The notes beneath the pieces are model-generated. The model was given only the letters and a program-made list of their open reading frames with translations. It ran no database searches and was not told where the DNA came from. From positions 1 through 33,066 of the forward strand of contig NZ_PJPV01000069.1 in the NCBI RefSeq assembly GCF_002864045.1: DNA of 33,066 nt, in the 5' to 3' direction. The DNA is from Endozoicomonas acroporae. GTDB lineage: Bacteria > Pseudomonadota > Gammaproteobacteria > Pseudomonadales > Endozoicomonadaceae. The position numbers and the translations under genes were made by a program. Below are positions 1 to 8,618 of this stretch, piece after piece. Position 1 is the first letter of the stretch, and every line of letters begins with the position of its first letter.

Positions 1-948
1 CCCGGAGCGGTCGGTGCGCAGCTTGATAAAGATTGTCAGGGCTTCCTGATACCGTCCCATGAGCTGGTATAGTCGGCCAAGGGCCAGTTCAATGTCCTTG
101 TCATTGCAAGGAGTGCCTTCATGCCCGGAGCGGTCGGCGCGCAGCTTGATAAAGATTGTCAGGGCTTCCTGATACCGTCCCATGAGCTGGTATAGTCGGC
201 CAAGGGTCAGTTCAATTTCCTTGTCATTGCAGGGAGTGCCTTCATAGCCGGAGAGGTCAGTACGCAGCTTGATAGAGATCGTCAGTGCCTCCTGATACCG
301 TCCCATGTCCTGGTATAGCCGACCAAGGCCCAGTTCAATTTCCTTGTCATTGCAAGGAGTGCCTTCATGCCCGGAGCGGTCGGTGCGCAGCTTGATAAAG
401 ATGGTCAGTGCCTTATGATACCGCTCCATGAGCTGGTATTGTCGGCCAAGGGTCAACTCTATGTCCTTGTCATCGCAAGGAGTGCCTTCATACCCGGAGC
501 GGTCGGTGCGCAGCGTCTTAAAGATGGTCAATGCCTCCTGATGCAGTCCCATGTCCCCGTATAGCCGACCAAGGGCCAGTTCAATTTCCTTGTCATTGCA
601 AGGAGTGCCTTCATACCCGGAGAGGTCAGTGCGCAGCTTGATAAAGATCGTCAGTGCCTCCTGATACCGCCCCATGAGCTGGTATTGTCGGCCAAGGGTT
701 AACTCTATGTCCTTGTCATTGCAAGGAGTACCTACATAGCCGCAGAAGTCAGTGCGCAGCTTGATAGAGATCGTCAGTGCCTCCTGATACAGTCCCATGT
801 CCTGGTATAGCCGACCAATGGCCAGTTCAATTTCCTTGTCGTCGCAGGGAGTGTCTTCATGCCCGGAGAGGTCAGTGCGCAGCTTTTTAAAGATAGTCAG
901 TGCTTTCTGATACTCTCCCATGCGCTGGTAATGTAGGCCAAGGGCAAG
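1..948 (-). repeat. Array of 123-bp coding tandem repeats (about 7.7 copies)
   Basis: The same DNA block recurs every 123 bases; for example the CCCGGAG-like core is at 1, 124 and 247. It encodes the 41-residue TPR-like units of the partial gene. Copies differ by only a few bases, so the array is prone to slippage, gene conversion and misassembly. Confidence 0.9.
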
Positions 949-1557
949 ATAATTCAGTTTTTTATCTTTGTCCTTTCCTGAGTGATTTTTACAAAGGTCC
1001 TGAAAAATAAGCAGTGCTTCACGCATAAGGTTTTTGGCTTGAAGTGCCCTGCCTCTTGTCATCAGTAACTTTTTGTCAAGGGGAGGCCTTACTTGTTCTA
1101 TTGATTTCAGGCAATCATCAGTTCTTCCTGAATTTAACAGGGCTCTTGCTTTAAGTTGATGTACACGTAGATAGAGAAGCCGACTCAAGTTGGAATCAGT
1201 ATCTAATATCTCTTTTGCTATTTTGAGTGCATTATCATTATCACCTGCTGTTAAAGAGCTGAACCCTTCATTGATACAGGGCATTTTACCCTGTCGATGA
1301 TAGCTTGCACCCGGTTGCGAGTGGGATGGGGGGCGATGATGAAAACCTTGAAATTCTTTCCTGTTTTCAGGGGTACCCAGGCTCCTGGGTATATAAACAG
1401 GCGTTGCATTGGCTGCCCCTTGTGACTGTTGTATGTATCTTACGGATCTATTAAAACATGGCCTCTTATAAGGGGCTGCCTTATCTCTATGGTATTTGTT
1501 AGCCTGATGACGAGCCAGAAAAGGGTTACGAGCGTTAGGATAAGCATTATTATCCAT
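1..1557 (-). CDS. TPR-like repeat protein, 3' part cut off by window edge
   Basis: The frame is open from an ATG at 1557 to the first base of the window without a stop, giving 519 residues; the C-terminus lies outside. It is a paralogue of the next gene (1721-4510) and colinear with it: a basic, probably disordered N-terminus of about 90 residues (opening MDNN, containing HHRPPSHSQPG), a helical part to residue 203, then 41-residue units from residue 204. Seven full units and a truncated eighth are visible. Each has the TPR-like pattern LALGRLYQxMGRYQEALTIF followed by a loop with TPCNDK. The units match kinesin-light-chain-length TPRs (about 42) rather than the canonical 34. There is no signal peptide. 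In-frame ATGs at 1581 and 1626 are possible, but 1557 matches the paralogue. Function is unknown; a protein-binding scaffold or host-directed effector is inference. Confidence 0.85.
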   Translation of the reverse strand, partial: MDNNAYPNARNPFLARHQANKYHRDKAAPYKRPCFNRSVRYIQQSQGAANATPVYIPRSLGTPENRKEFQGFHHRPPSHSQPGASYHRQGKMPCINEGFSSLTAGDNDNALKIAKEILDTDSNLSRLLYLRVHQLKARALLNSGRTDDCLKSIEQVRPPLDKKLLMTRGRALQAKNLMREALLIFQDLCKNHSGKDKDKKLNYLALGLHYQRMGEYQKALTIFKKLRTDLSGHEDTPCDDKEIELAIGRLYQDMGLYQEALTISIKLRTDFCGYVGTPCNDKDIELTLGRQYQLMGRYQEALTIFIKLRTDLSGYEGTPCNDKEIELALGRLYGDMGLHQEALTIFKTLRTDRSGYEGTPCDDKDIELTLGRQYQLMERYHKALTIFIKLRTDRSGHEGTPCNDKEIELGLGRLYQDMGRYQEALTISIKLRTDLSGYEGTPCNDKEIELTLGRLYQLMGRYQEALTIFIKLRADRSGHEGTPCNDKDIELALGRLYQLMGRYQEALTIFIKLRTDRSG

Positions 1558-1720
1558 GTAACGAACTTCGGATGCTTTCATGCCGCAATAGCCCCCATAG
1601 TTACTGAGTGACTCACAGGTCTCCATGACTCTTTTATCATTAGGCCTGATTACCACTGAAGCTACGCATCAGTATGAGACTTTCACCCAATACTATGGCT
1701 GAATTTTTTGGGAACACAGG

Positions 1721-4510
1721 TTATTCTCGGACAGTCTTAAGTCCGACAGGTAGCCTTGCTAAAAAAGTACGCTCTATTTTCCTCCAGTCTTCAGTTTTTA
1801 GCCGGTCCTGTCGGTAAGGGTGCAGTTTGTCAGCTTCGGTAAAATATTCAGAAACCAGGTTTTTCAATTCATCTTTTGAAAAGAAATCCTGTGTTTTCTC
1901 AACAGGTAATAATGCTGCGATACGAAGGCAGTGCCCTAACTGACTAAAAGATGATGCATCAAGATACTGACTTTTTTCTATTGCATTACAGCCATGCTCA
2001 ATGGCTTTAGCCAAAAGCCCTGGAATTTCCTTGCTTTGACCAGAATAAAGGCACTCTCTGAAGTAACGAATGCTGGTACACAAGTCCACTTCAGGCCCGG
2101 TAAAACCCTTTTTATCAAGTTGCATTTGGTCAAACTGACGCCAGTTCATTAAATCGACATAAATGTCGCCAAGGGCCAGTTCAATTTCCTTGTCGTTGCA
2201 GGGGGTGCCTTCATGCCCGGAGCGGTTGCTACGCAGCTTGATAAAGATCGCCAGTGCTTCCTGATATCGTCCCATGCTCTGGTATTGCCGACCAAGGGCC
2301 AGTTCAATGTCCTTGTCATTGCAGGGAGTGCTTTCATGTCCGGAGAGGTCGGTGCGCAGATTCTTATAGACTGTCAACGCCTCCTGATGCCGTCCCATGT
2401 ACTGGTATTGTCGGCCAAGGGTTAACTCTATGTCCTTATCGTTACAGGGAGTACCTTCATGCCCGGAGCGGGTGGTGCGCAGTTGGTTAAAGATCGCCAG
2501 TGCCTTCTGATGCAGTTCCATGTGCTGGTATAGCCGACCAAGGGCCAGTTCAATTTCCTTGTCATTGCAAGGAGTGTCTTCATGCCCGGAGCAGTTGGTG
2601 CGCAATGTGGTAAAGATCGTCAGCGCCTCCTGATACCGTCCCATGTACTCATATTGTCGGCCAATGCTTAACTCTATGTCCTTGTCGTTGCAGGGAGTGC
2701 CTTCATGACCAGAGCGGGCGATGCGCAGTTTGATAAAGGTCTTCAGCGCCTTCTGATACTGTCCCATATCGTGGTATAGCCGACCAAGGGCCAGTTCAAT
2801 GTCCTTGTCGTTGCAAGGAGTGCCTTCATGCCCGGAGTGGTCGGTGCGCAGCTTGATAAAGATCGTCAGTGCCTCCTGATACCGTCCCAAGTACTGGTAT
2901 AGCCGACCAAGGGCCAGTTCAATGTCCTTGTCATTGCAAGGAGTGCCTTCATGCCCGGAGCGGTCGCTGCGCAGCTTGATAAAGATCGTCAGAGCCTCCT
3001 GATACCATCCCATGCAGTCGTATTGCACGGCAAGGGCCAGTTCAACTTCCTTGTCATTGCAAGGTGTGCCTTCATGCCCGGAACGGTCAGTACGCAGCTT
3101 CACAAAGATCATTAGCGCCTTCTGATGCCGTCCCATGTCTTGGTATAGCCGACCAAGGGCCAGAGCAACTTCCTTGTCTTTGCAGGGATTCCCTGGATGC
3201 CTGGAGTGGGCGGAGTACAGCTTCTTAAAGATCGCCAGTGCCTTCTGATGCAGTCCCATGTCCTGGTAAAGCCGACCAAGGGCTAACTCTACGTCCTTGT
3301 CGTTGCAGGGGGTGTCTTCATGTCCGGAGCGATCGGTGCGAAGCGTCTTAAAGACCGTCAGCGCCTCATGAGACCGTCCCATGAGCTGGAATTGCCGACC
3401 AAGGGCCAGTTCAACTTCTTTGTCGTTGCAGGGTGTGTCTTTATTCCCGGAGCGCTCAGTGCGCAGCTTGATAAAGATCGTCAGCGCCTCCTGATATCGT
3501 CCCATGTACTGGAAATGCCGACCCAGGGTCAGTTCGATTTTCTTGTCGTTGCAAGGCGTGGCTTCATACCCGGAGAGGTCAGTACGCAGCTTGATAAAGA
3601 TCGTCAGCGCTTTCTGATGCAGTCCCATGCTCTGGTATAGTCGGCCAAGGGCCAGTTCTACTTTTTTGTCGTCGCAGGGAGTGGCTTCATGTCCCGAGAG
3701 GTCGGCACGTAGCTTGCAAAAGATTGTCAGCGCCTTCTGATACAGACCCATGTCCTGGTATAGCCAGCCAAGGGCCAGTTCTACTTGCTTGTCGTTGCAG
3801 GGAGTGGCTTCATGCCCGGAGAGGTCAGTGCGCAGTTTGATAAAGATTGTCAGTGCTTCCTGATGCTCTCCCATGCGCTGGTAATGTATGCCAAGGGTAA
3901 GATAATTATTTCTTTTATCGTTGCCCTTAATTGAGTGGTTTTCATAAATGTCCTTAAAAACAAGCAGCGCATCAAACATGAGTTTTTTGCCTTGCAGTGC
4001 TTTGCCTTTTGTCATCAGTAACCATTTGTTAAGGGGAGGTTTTACCTGTTCTATTGATCGCAGGCAATCATTAATTAGCCCTGAATTCAACAGGGCTCTG
4101 GCTTTAAGCAGGTTTGCACGCAGATAGTTACGCCGACTCAATCTGGCATTATTCCTTAATATCGCTTCTGCTAATTTGAGGGCATGCTCATTATCACCTG
4201 CGCTTAAAGAGCTGAACCCTTCATCAATACCGGGAATTTCCTCCTGTCGATGATAGCCTGCACCCGGTTGAGAGTGGGATGGGGGACGATGATGAAAACG
4301 TTGAAATTCCTTCCTGTTTTCTGGGGGGCCCGGATTTCTAGGTATATAAGACCTTGCATTGGATGCCCCTTGTGGCTTTTGTATGTATCTTATGGATCTG
4401 TTAAAGCCTGGCCTCTTATAGGGGGCTGTCTTATTTCTGTGGTATTTATTAGCCTGATGACGGGCCAAAAGCGGGTTATGAACGTTTAGATGCGCGTTAT
4501 TATTATCCAT
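1721..4510 (-). CDS. TPR-like repeat protein with fourteen 41-residue units
   Basis: This 929-residue protein has three parts. Residues 1 to about 90 are basic, rich in Asn, His, Arg and Pro, and probably disordered. Residues about 91-203 are helical and look like degenerate TPRs. Residues 204-777 hold exactly 14 units of 41 residues. Each unit has a TPR helix pair (LxLGRxYQxMGxxQEALTIFxKLR) and a loop ending PCxDK, whose Cys is present in all fourteen. A unique 152-residue C-terminal region follows (778-929). There is no signal peptide or membrane segment. The start ATG at 4510 has a purine-rich AGGAAG some 18 bases upstream, so initiation is weakly supported. The gene is tandem with its paralogue (1-1557), 163 bases away. 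TPR solenoids bind proteins, and host-associated bacteria often use them as effectors; the target here is unknown. Confidence 0.9.
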   Translation of the reverse strand: MDNNNAHLNVHNPLLARHQANKYHRNKTAPYKRPGFNRSIRYIQKPQGASNARSYIPRNPGPPENRKEFQRFHHRPPSHSQPGAGYHRQEEIPGIDEGFSSLSAGDNEHALKLAEAILRNNARLSRRNYLRANLLKARALLNSGLINDCLRSIEQVKPPLNKWLLMTKGKALQGKKLMFDALLVFKDIYENHSIKGNDKRNNYLTLGIHYQRMGEHQEALTIFIKLRTDLSGHEATPCNDKQVELALGWLYQDMGLYQKALTIFCKLRADLSGHEATPCDDKKVELALGRLYQSMGLHQKALTIFIKLRTDLSGYEATPCNDKKIELTLGRHFQYMGRYQEALTIFIKLRTERSGNKDTPCNDKEVELALGRQFQLMGRSHEALTVFKTLRTDRSGHEDTPCNDKDVELALGRLYQDMGLHQKALAIFKKLYSAHSRHPGNPCKDKEVALALGRLYQDMGRHQKALMIFVKLRTDRSGHEGTPCNDKEVELALAVQYDCMGWYQEALTIFIKLRSDRSGHEGTPCNDKDIELALGRLYQYLGRYQEALTIFIKLRTDHSGHEGTPCNDKDIELALGRLYHDMGQYQKALKTFIKLRIARSGHEGTPCNDKDIELSIGRQYEYMGRYQEALTIFTTLRTNCSGHEDTPCNDKEIELALGRLYQHMELHQKALAIFNQLRTTRSGHEGTPCNDKDIELTLGRQYQYMGRHQEALTVYKNLRTDLSGHESTPCNDKDIELALGRQYQSMGRYQEALAIFIKLRSNRSGHEGTPCNDKEIELALGDIYVDLMNWRQFDQMQLDKKGFTGPEVDLCTSIRYFRECLYSGQSKEIPGLLAKAIEHGCNAIEKSQYLDASSFSQLGHCLRIAALLPVEKTQDFFSKDELKNLVSEYFTEADKLHPYRQDRLKTEDWRKIERTFLARLPVGLKTVRE
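2180..3901 (-). repeat. Array of fourteen 123-bp coding tandem repeats
   Basis: Fourteen contiguous copies with no indels encode residues 204-777 of the 929-residue protein. The copies are also close in DNA sequence to those in the neighbouring partial gene, which suggests recent expansion and exchange between the two arrays. Internal copies are more alike than the first and last. Confidence 0.9.
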
Positions 4511-4942
4511 GTATTAATTCTTTGAACACTTCTTCCTGCTTTCAGCACATTCAATGCAACGCAGGATGCGTTAATATGGGGTGAAGCATTTATTCTCGGT
4601 GGTAACAGATCGTGAGTCCCATACATTGTTTGCCACCACGAAAGAAAGACTCAATTCAGACACATGTATTTTAATAATCATTGTCATGGCATCAGACTTG
4701 ATACCGGCTGAGTATAGCAGGGCGAAACCAACTTATTCGGATTTTTCTGAAGTCACAACATGAACGCACGTATCAAATTTTCATACTCATCACGGGAGTT
4801 AAAAAGTTCGATTGGTATTACAACCAGGCTTTGGTACAGCGGGTCGCCACGAAGAAGGCTTTACCCGGGCAAGGTTGCCCGGATTTGATCGAAGCCATAG
4901 GTGGTAAGCAATGCAAGGTACTGAGTGATAAATAGCAGGCGG
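4511..4942. other. Gene-poor spacer with a possible coding remnant
   Basis: No gene with a start and ribosome-binding site is convincing here. On the plus strand one frame stays open from about 4710 to a TAG at 4933-4935 and encodes a plausible-looking peptide (contains KKFDWYYNQALVQRVATKK and ends KVLSDK), but it has no ATG, so it may be the decayed end of a lost gene. A GC-rich inverted repeat (CCGGGCA, loop AGGT, TGCCCGG) at 4865-4882 lies downstream of plsC on the minus strand. It lacks a T-run, so it is only a weak terminator candidate. Confidence 0.4.
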
Positions 4943-5701
4943 TTATTGCATCGTTTGCAGCGCACGTGTAATCCAGTCACGGGTGGTATCATTTACTTCT
5001 GCCACCGAAAGGGATTCTGTTTTGATGACGGGCCCGATCTCTACCTGAATCGTTCCGGGGCGTTTTATCCAGGAGCTGTTCGGCCAGAAAACCCCGGCGT
5101 TATGGGCTATGGGAAGAATATCCACTGCCGCCGCTTTCGCCAGCCCTGCGCCACCACGGGAAAACTTGCCCGGTTCTCCGGGAGGTGCGCGTGTTCCTTC
5201 CGGAAAAATAAGGACCCAGACGTTATGCGCAAGTGCCGCTTTACCCTGCTCTCTGACCTGCTGAAGTGCCTGTCGGGCATCCTTACGATTAATGGCAATG
5301 GGCCTGATTTTTTGAAACGCCCAGCCAAAGAAGGGGATTTTCAGTAGCTCCTGTTTGATCACCTGAGTCTGGGGAGTTAATAAGGTTTGCAGGAAAAATG
5401 TTTCCCAGGTGCTTTGATGGTTACTGATAATGACACAGGGAGAATCAGGAATATTCTCTGCTCCGGTTATACGCCATCGAATTCCGCAAATTAAACGACA
5501 AAGGTGTACTGATACAACAGCCCATGTTTTGACAAAAATGCGATGACGGAGATTAAACCTGAAAGGGTAGATAAACAGAATCATCAGCATTGCCCAGAAC
5601 ATGGTCCAGACTGCCAGCGACAAATAAAAGACAGTTGTCCTTAAAACAGAAAAGGTAGTGGCCATTGACCGGGTAGTTGCAGAACCGACAGTTGATGACA
5701 T
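4943..5701 (-). CDS. plsC: 1-acyl-sn-glycerol-3-phosphate acyltransferase (PlsC/LptA family)
   Basis: The protein transfers an acyl chain to lysophosphatidic acid to make phosphatidic acid at the inner membrane. At 252 residues it has a hydrophobic anchor at about 24-47. The acyltransferase block I is NHQSTWE (His95 and Glu100, i.e. HX4E where most members have HX4D), and the phosphate-binding block FPEGTR is at 166-171. The Glu variant is familiar from the Pseudomonas-type homologue that sits beside gmhB, so it is not a defect. The start codon overlaps the gmhB stop by one base (TAATG), indicating translational coupling. The neighbours gmhB-glyS-glyQ repeat the Pseudomonas order near the origin. 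Confidence 0.93.
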   Translation of the reverse strand: MSSTVGSATTRSMATTFSVLRTTVFYLSLAVWTMFWAMLMILFIYPFRFNLRHRIFVKTWAVVSVHLCRLICGIRWRITGAENIPDSPCVIISNHQSTWETFFLQTLLTPQTQVIKQELLKIPFFGWAFQKIRPIAINRKDARQALQQVREQGKAALAHNVWVLIFPEGTRAPPGEPGKFSRGGAGLAKAAAVDILPIAHNAGVFWPNSSWIKRPGTIQVEIGPVIKTESLSVAEVNDTTRDWITRALQTMQ

Positions 5702-6279
5702 TAAAATCCCTCTGAAAGTAGTTCTTCTACAAAGCTGTTCAGATTGTTATAAACAGCTACATCCCTGCTACCAGATAGGCTACCAGAAATCGCTTCCGGG
5801 TGTTCGATGAGTTTAGTGAGGGTTTTAACGCCTTTACCAGTCAGTACCAGGGCAACTTTACAGCCACTGCTGACCCCTGCCTGAAGATCACGCAGTGAAT
5901 CACCAACCACCCAGGTTTCTGCCGGGCTGGCATCGTAGTCGGTAAAAATCTGGTCAATAAGCCCTGTTGCCGGCTTTCTGCATTGACAGTGGTCATCCGG
6001 GCCGTGTGGGCAGTAATAGATACCATCAATATGACCTCCCTGCTCTTTGACCAGCCTGATTAGCTTGTCGTGCATGGCATTGAGCGCTTTGCCAGTGAAG
6101 TAGCCACGGGCTAACCCGGACTGGTTGGTCGCTACGACGACGCGATAGCCCGCAGATGACAAACGGGCAATGGCTTCAATACTTCCCGGAATAGGAAGCC
6201 ATTCATGTTCAGACCGTATGTACTGGTCTGAATCTTCATTGATCACGCCATCCCGATCCAGAATAACAAGCCTGGTCAT
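5701..6279 (-). CDS. gmhB: D-glycero-beta-D-manno-heptose-1,7-bisphosphate 7-phosphatase
   Basis: A cytoplasmic HAD-family phosphatase that removes the C7 phosphate during ADP-heptose synthesis for the LPS inner core. The nucleophile motif DRDGV is near the N-terminus, followed by TNQSGLARGYF, a Cys/His zinc-binding loop (CPHGPDDHCQC) typical of GmhB, and the acidic motif GDSLRDLQAG. The open frame extends to 6297, but the ATG at 6279 is preferred: AGGAG lies five bases upstream and the protein then begins MTRLVILDRDG, as in the family (192 residues). It overlaps plsC by one base downstream. A repeat element separates it from glyS, so its promoter may lie in or near that element. Confidence 0.93.
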   Translation of the reverse strand: MTRLVILDRDGVINEDSDQYIRSEHEWLPIPGSIEAIARLSSAGYRVVVATNQSGLARGYFTGKALNAMHDKLIRLVKEQGGHIDGIYYCPHGPDDHCQCRKPATGLIDQIFTDYDASPAETWVVGDSLRDLQAGVSSGCKVALVLTGKGVKTLTKLIEHPEAISGSLSGSRDVAVYNNLNSFVEELLSEGF

Positions 6280-6301
6280 AGTGCTCCTGAAACACATAAA
6301 A

Positions 6302-6494
6302 AAAGTGCGGCTAGTACATCATTTCGATGAGTTTGATGTGTACAATCTCCGCTCACCCTGAGCGGAGTCGAAGGGTGATTGGCACAGTATTCAGGGCATG
6401 GAGTTTACGCCTTTCGACTCCGCTCAAGACGAACGGAGTTTGGAGGTCAATAAAGGCACCCATCGATCACATTGAAACCCTAGTGCCGCACTTT
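6302..6494. repeat. Small palindromic repeat element with nested inverted repeats
   Basis: The outer ends are imperfect inverted repeats: AAAGTGCGGCTAG at 6302-6314 and CTAGTGCCGCACTTT at 6480-6494. Inside is a perfect 14-bp inverted repeat, TGAGCGGAGTCGAA at 6359-6372 and TTCGACTCCGCTCA at 6413-6426. The inner motif belongs to a palindromic type seen dispersed in many bacterial genomes. The element fills the glyS-gmhB gap and has no coding capacity, which resembles a non-autonomous mobile element or REP-like unit. Confidence 0.6.
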
Positions 6495-6506
6495 ATCAGG
6501 TTGTGT

Positions 6507-8618
6507 CTAGCTTTTCTGTAACAAAGAGATATCCGCTACCTGCAGGAACAGGCTGCGCAATTGCTTCAGCAGGGCATAGCGGTTCAGGCGGATAGCTTCA
6601 TCTTCGGCATTGACCAGCACCTGGTCAAAGAACAGGTCCACCGGTTGCTTCAGTGCCGCCAGACTCTCCATGGCCAGCGCGTAACGACCTTCTGTCAGAG
6701 CGGGGGCGATTTCCTCTTTCTTGGCAAACACAATGTTGGCAAGCTCAAGTTCAGAAACTTCGCTGAGCAGTGTCTCATCCAGCGCGTCAGGAATAATGAT
6801 ATCCCCGGCTTTCGCCAGAATATTGGATACCCGCTTGTTGGCAGAAGCCAGGGCATCCGCTTCATCCATGGCATTAAAGCGAGTAATGGCTTTTATACGA
6901 CGGTCAAAGTCCAGTGGCCGGGTAGGGCGTAATGCCTTGACGGAGTTGATGATCTCAACCGCAATGCCTTCTTCCTGATAAGCGGCATCAAAACGCTCCA
7001 GCATGTAATTGACGACTGTCGTATTAAGGTTATCCAGTGTGGGCAGAGAAACACCTTGCTCCTGATAGCCGAGAATTGCCTGATCGATCAGCGCTTCCAG
7101 ATCAAGATTAAGTTTCTTCTCAACAATGATTCGCAGCACACCGATGCTGGCACGACGCAGTGCGAAAGGGTCTTTACTGCCGGTTGGCAGCTGATTGATA
7201 CCGAAAATACCGGTAATGGTGTCCACCTTATCGGCAATGGCAACGGCACAGCCAATCAGTGTTGAAGGTAGCTGGTCGCCGGCAAAGCGAGGCATGTACT
7301 GTTCATACAGCGTTTTGCTGACTTCGGGATTTTCACCGTCGTTGTCGGCATAGTACTGACCCATGATGCCCTGCAGCTCGGGAAACTCCAGCACCATTTC
7401 AGACACCAGGTCAGACTTGCACAGTTGACCGGCACGTTCAGCCAGAGGGGCATCACCACCCTCCGTTTGCGCAATGTAAGACGCCAGTCGTGCGATACGT
7501 TCTGTTTTGGCAAACACTGAACCCAGCTGCGCCTGGAAGACAATGGGTTTCAGTTTTTCACGACGATCGTCTTGTGTATGTTTACGGTCAGTGTCGTAGA
7601 AGAACTTGGCATCGGCAAGACGCGGACGAATGACTTTCTCATTACCTGCCACAACAAGGTGAGGTTCGGCACTGTCAATATTGGCAACGGTAATAAAGTG
7701 CGGCAGGAGTTTCCCTGCACTGTTTTCCACATGGAAATATTTCTGATGGCCTTTCATGGAAGAGATCAGTGCTTCCGATGGAACGGCCAGGAACTCATCA
7801 TCAAAACGGCCACAAAGAGCGACCGGCCACTCATTGAGCGCGGTGACCTCATCCAGAAGGTCCGGATCAATCACCGAATGGCCATGAATCGTGGCAGCCA
7901 TCTGTTCAACCTGCTCACGGATAATGTCGCGACGGGTTGCAAAGTTGGCAATCACTTTGCCCTGTTCATGGAGAACCTGTGCATAGTCAGCAGGGTTGCT
8001 GATGGTGATTTCCCGGTTCCCGTGGAAGCGATGACCACGGGTTGTGTTACCGGCTTTCAGGCCGAGAATTTCACCGTCAATAATCTCATTGCCCAGCAGC
8101 ATCAGCAGCCAGTGAACGGGACGGACAAACTCGGTACGGCTGGCACCCCAACGCATACGTTTGGGAATGGGCAGGTTATTCAGAGACTGGGTAATAATTT
8201 CCGGCAGCAAATCTTTGCTGGCCTGACCCGGTTTGACCGAGCGGTAGACCAGCCATGCACCTTTCGGTGTTTCTTCCTGTTCCAGGTCGGCAAAATCTAC
8301 CCCGTTGGAACGGGCAAAACCGAGGGCTGCCTTGCTTGGGTTGCCTTCGGCATCATAGGCGGCCTTGACCGCAGGACCCTTGCGTTCAAGCTGTTGATCC
8401 GGCTGTGCGCTATCCAGGCCTTTGATCAGCAGAGCCAGACGACGGGGGGCGGCAAACGACTCATAACCGGTAAATGTGATCTGGGCCTGTTCAAGACCGG
8501 AAAGGATGCCCCGGGTAAACGCGTCAGACAGGCTTTTTAATGCCTTTGGTGGCAGCTCTTCCGTGCCCAGCTCAATCAGGAAGTCTTCTTTATGTGCTTT
8601 ATTCAGGGAAGTGCTCAT
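6507..8618 (-). CDS. glyS: Glycine--tRNA ligase beta subunit
   Basis: Beta subunit of the bacterial alpha2beta2 glycyl-tRNA synthetase; it contributes tRNA binding, while the alpha subunit holds the aminoacylation core. The 703 residues are close to the usual length of about 690. The N-terminus contains the family block FLIELGTEELPPKAL; MRWGASRTEFVRPVHWLL and TVANIDS follow, and the C-terminal third has the anticodon-binding type helical region. It is translated with glyQ: its ATG (8618-8616) shares one base with the glyQ stop (TAATG), fitting equimolar subunit synthesis. It ends with TAG. Confidence 0.97.
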   Translation of the reverse strand: MSTSLNKAHKEDFLIELGTEELPPKALKSLSDAFTRGILSGLEQAQITFTGYESFAAPRRLALLIKGLDSAQPDQQLERKGPAVKAAYDAEGNPSKAALGFARSNGVDFADLEQEETPKGAWLVYRSVKPGQASKDLLPEIITQSLNNLPIPKRMRWGASRTEFVRPVHWLLMLLGNEIIDGEILGLKAGNTTRGHRFHGNREITISNPADYAQVLHEQGKVIANFATRRDIIREQVEQMAATIHGHSVIDPDLLDEVTALNEWPVALCGRFDDEFLAVPSEALISSMKGHQKYFHVENSAGKLLPHFITVANIDSAEPHLVVAGNEKVIRPRLADAKFFYDTDRKHTQDDRREKLKPIVFQAQLGSVFAKTERIARLASYIAQTEGGDAPLAERAGQLCKSDLVSEMVLEFPELQGIMGQYYADNDGENPEVSKTLYEQYMPRFAGDQLPSTLIGCAVAIADKVDTITGIFGINQLPTGSKDPFALRRASIGVLRIIVEKKLNLDLEALIDQAILGYQEQGVSLPTLDNLNTTVVNYMLERFDAAYQEEGIAVEIINSVKALRPTRPLDFDRRIKAITRFNAMDEADALASANKRVSNILAKAGDIIIPDALDETLLSEVSELELANIVFAKKEEIAPALTEGRYALAMESLAALKQPVDLFFDQVLVNAEDEAIRLNRYALLKQLRSLFLQVADISLLQKS

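Noticed and set aside
367..3640. Several plus-strand open frames and a CRISPR-like regular repeat pattern
   Set aside because: The frames are by-products of the 123-bp coding repeats. The repeats are contiguous, long and translate into TPR-like units, with no spacers, so this is not a CRISPR array.
4581..4763. 60-residue GTG-start open frame
   Set aside because: No convincing ribosome-binding site, no family, and poor coding character.
7572..8540. 322-residue plus-strand open frame
   Set aside because: Antisense shadow of glyS with no recognisable motifs.
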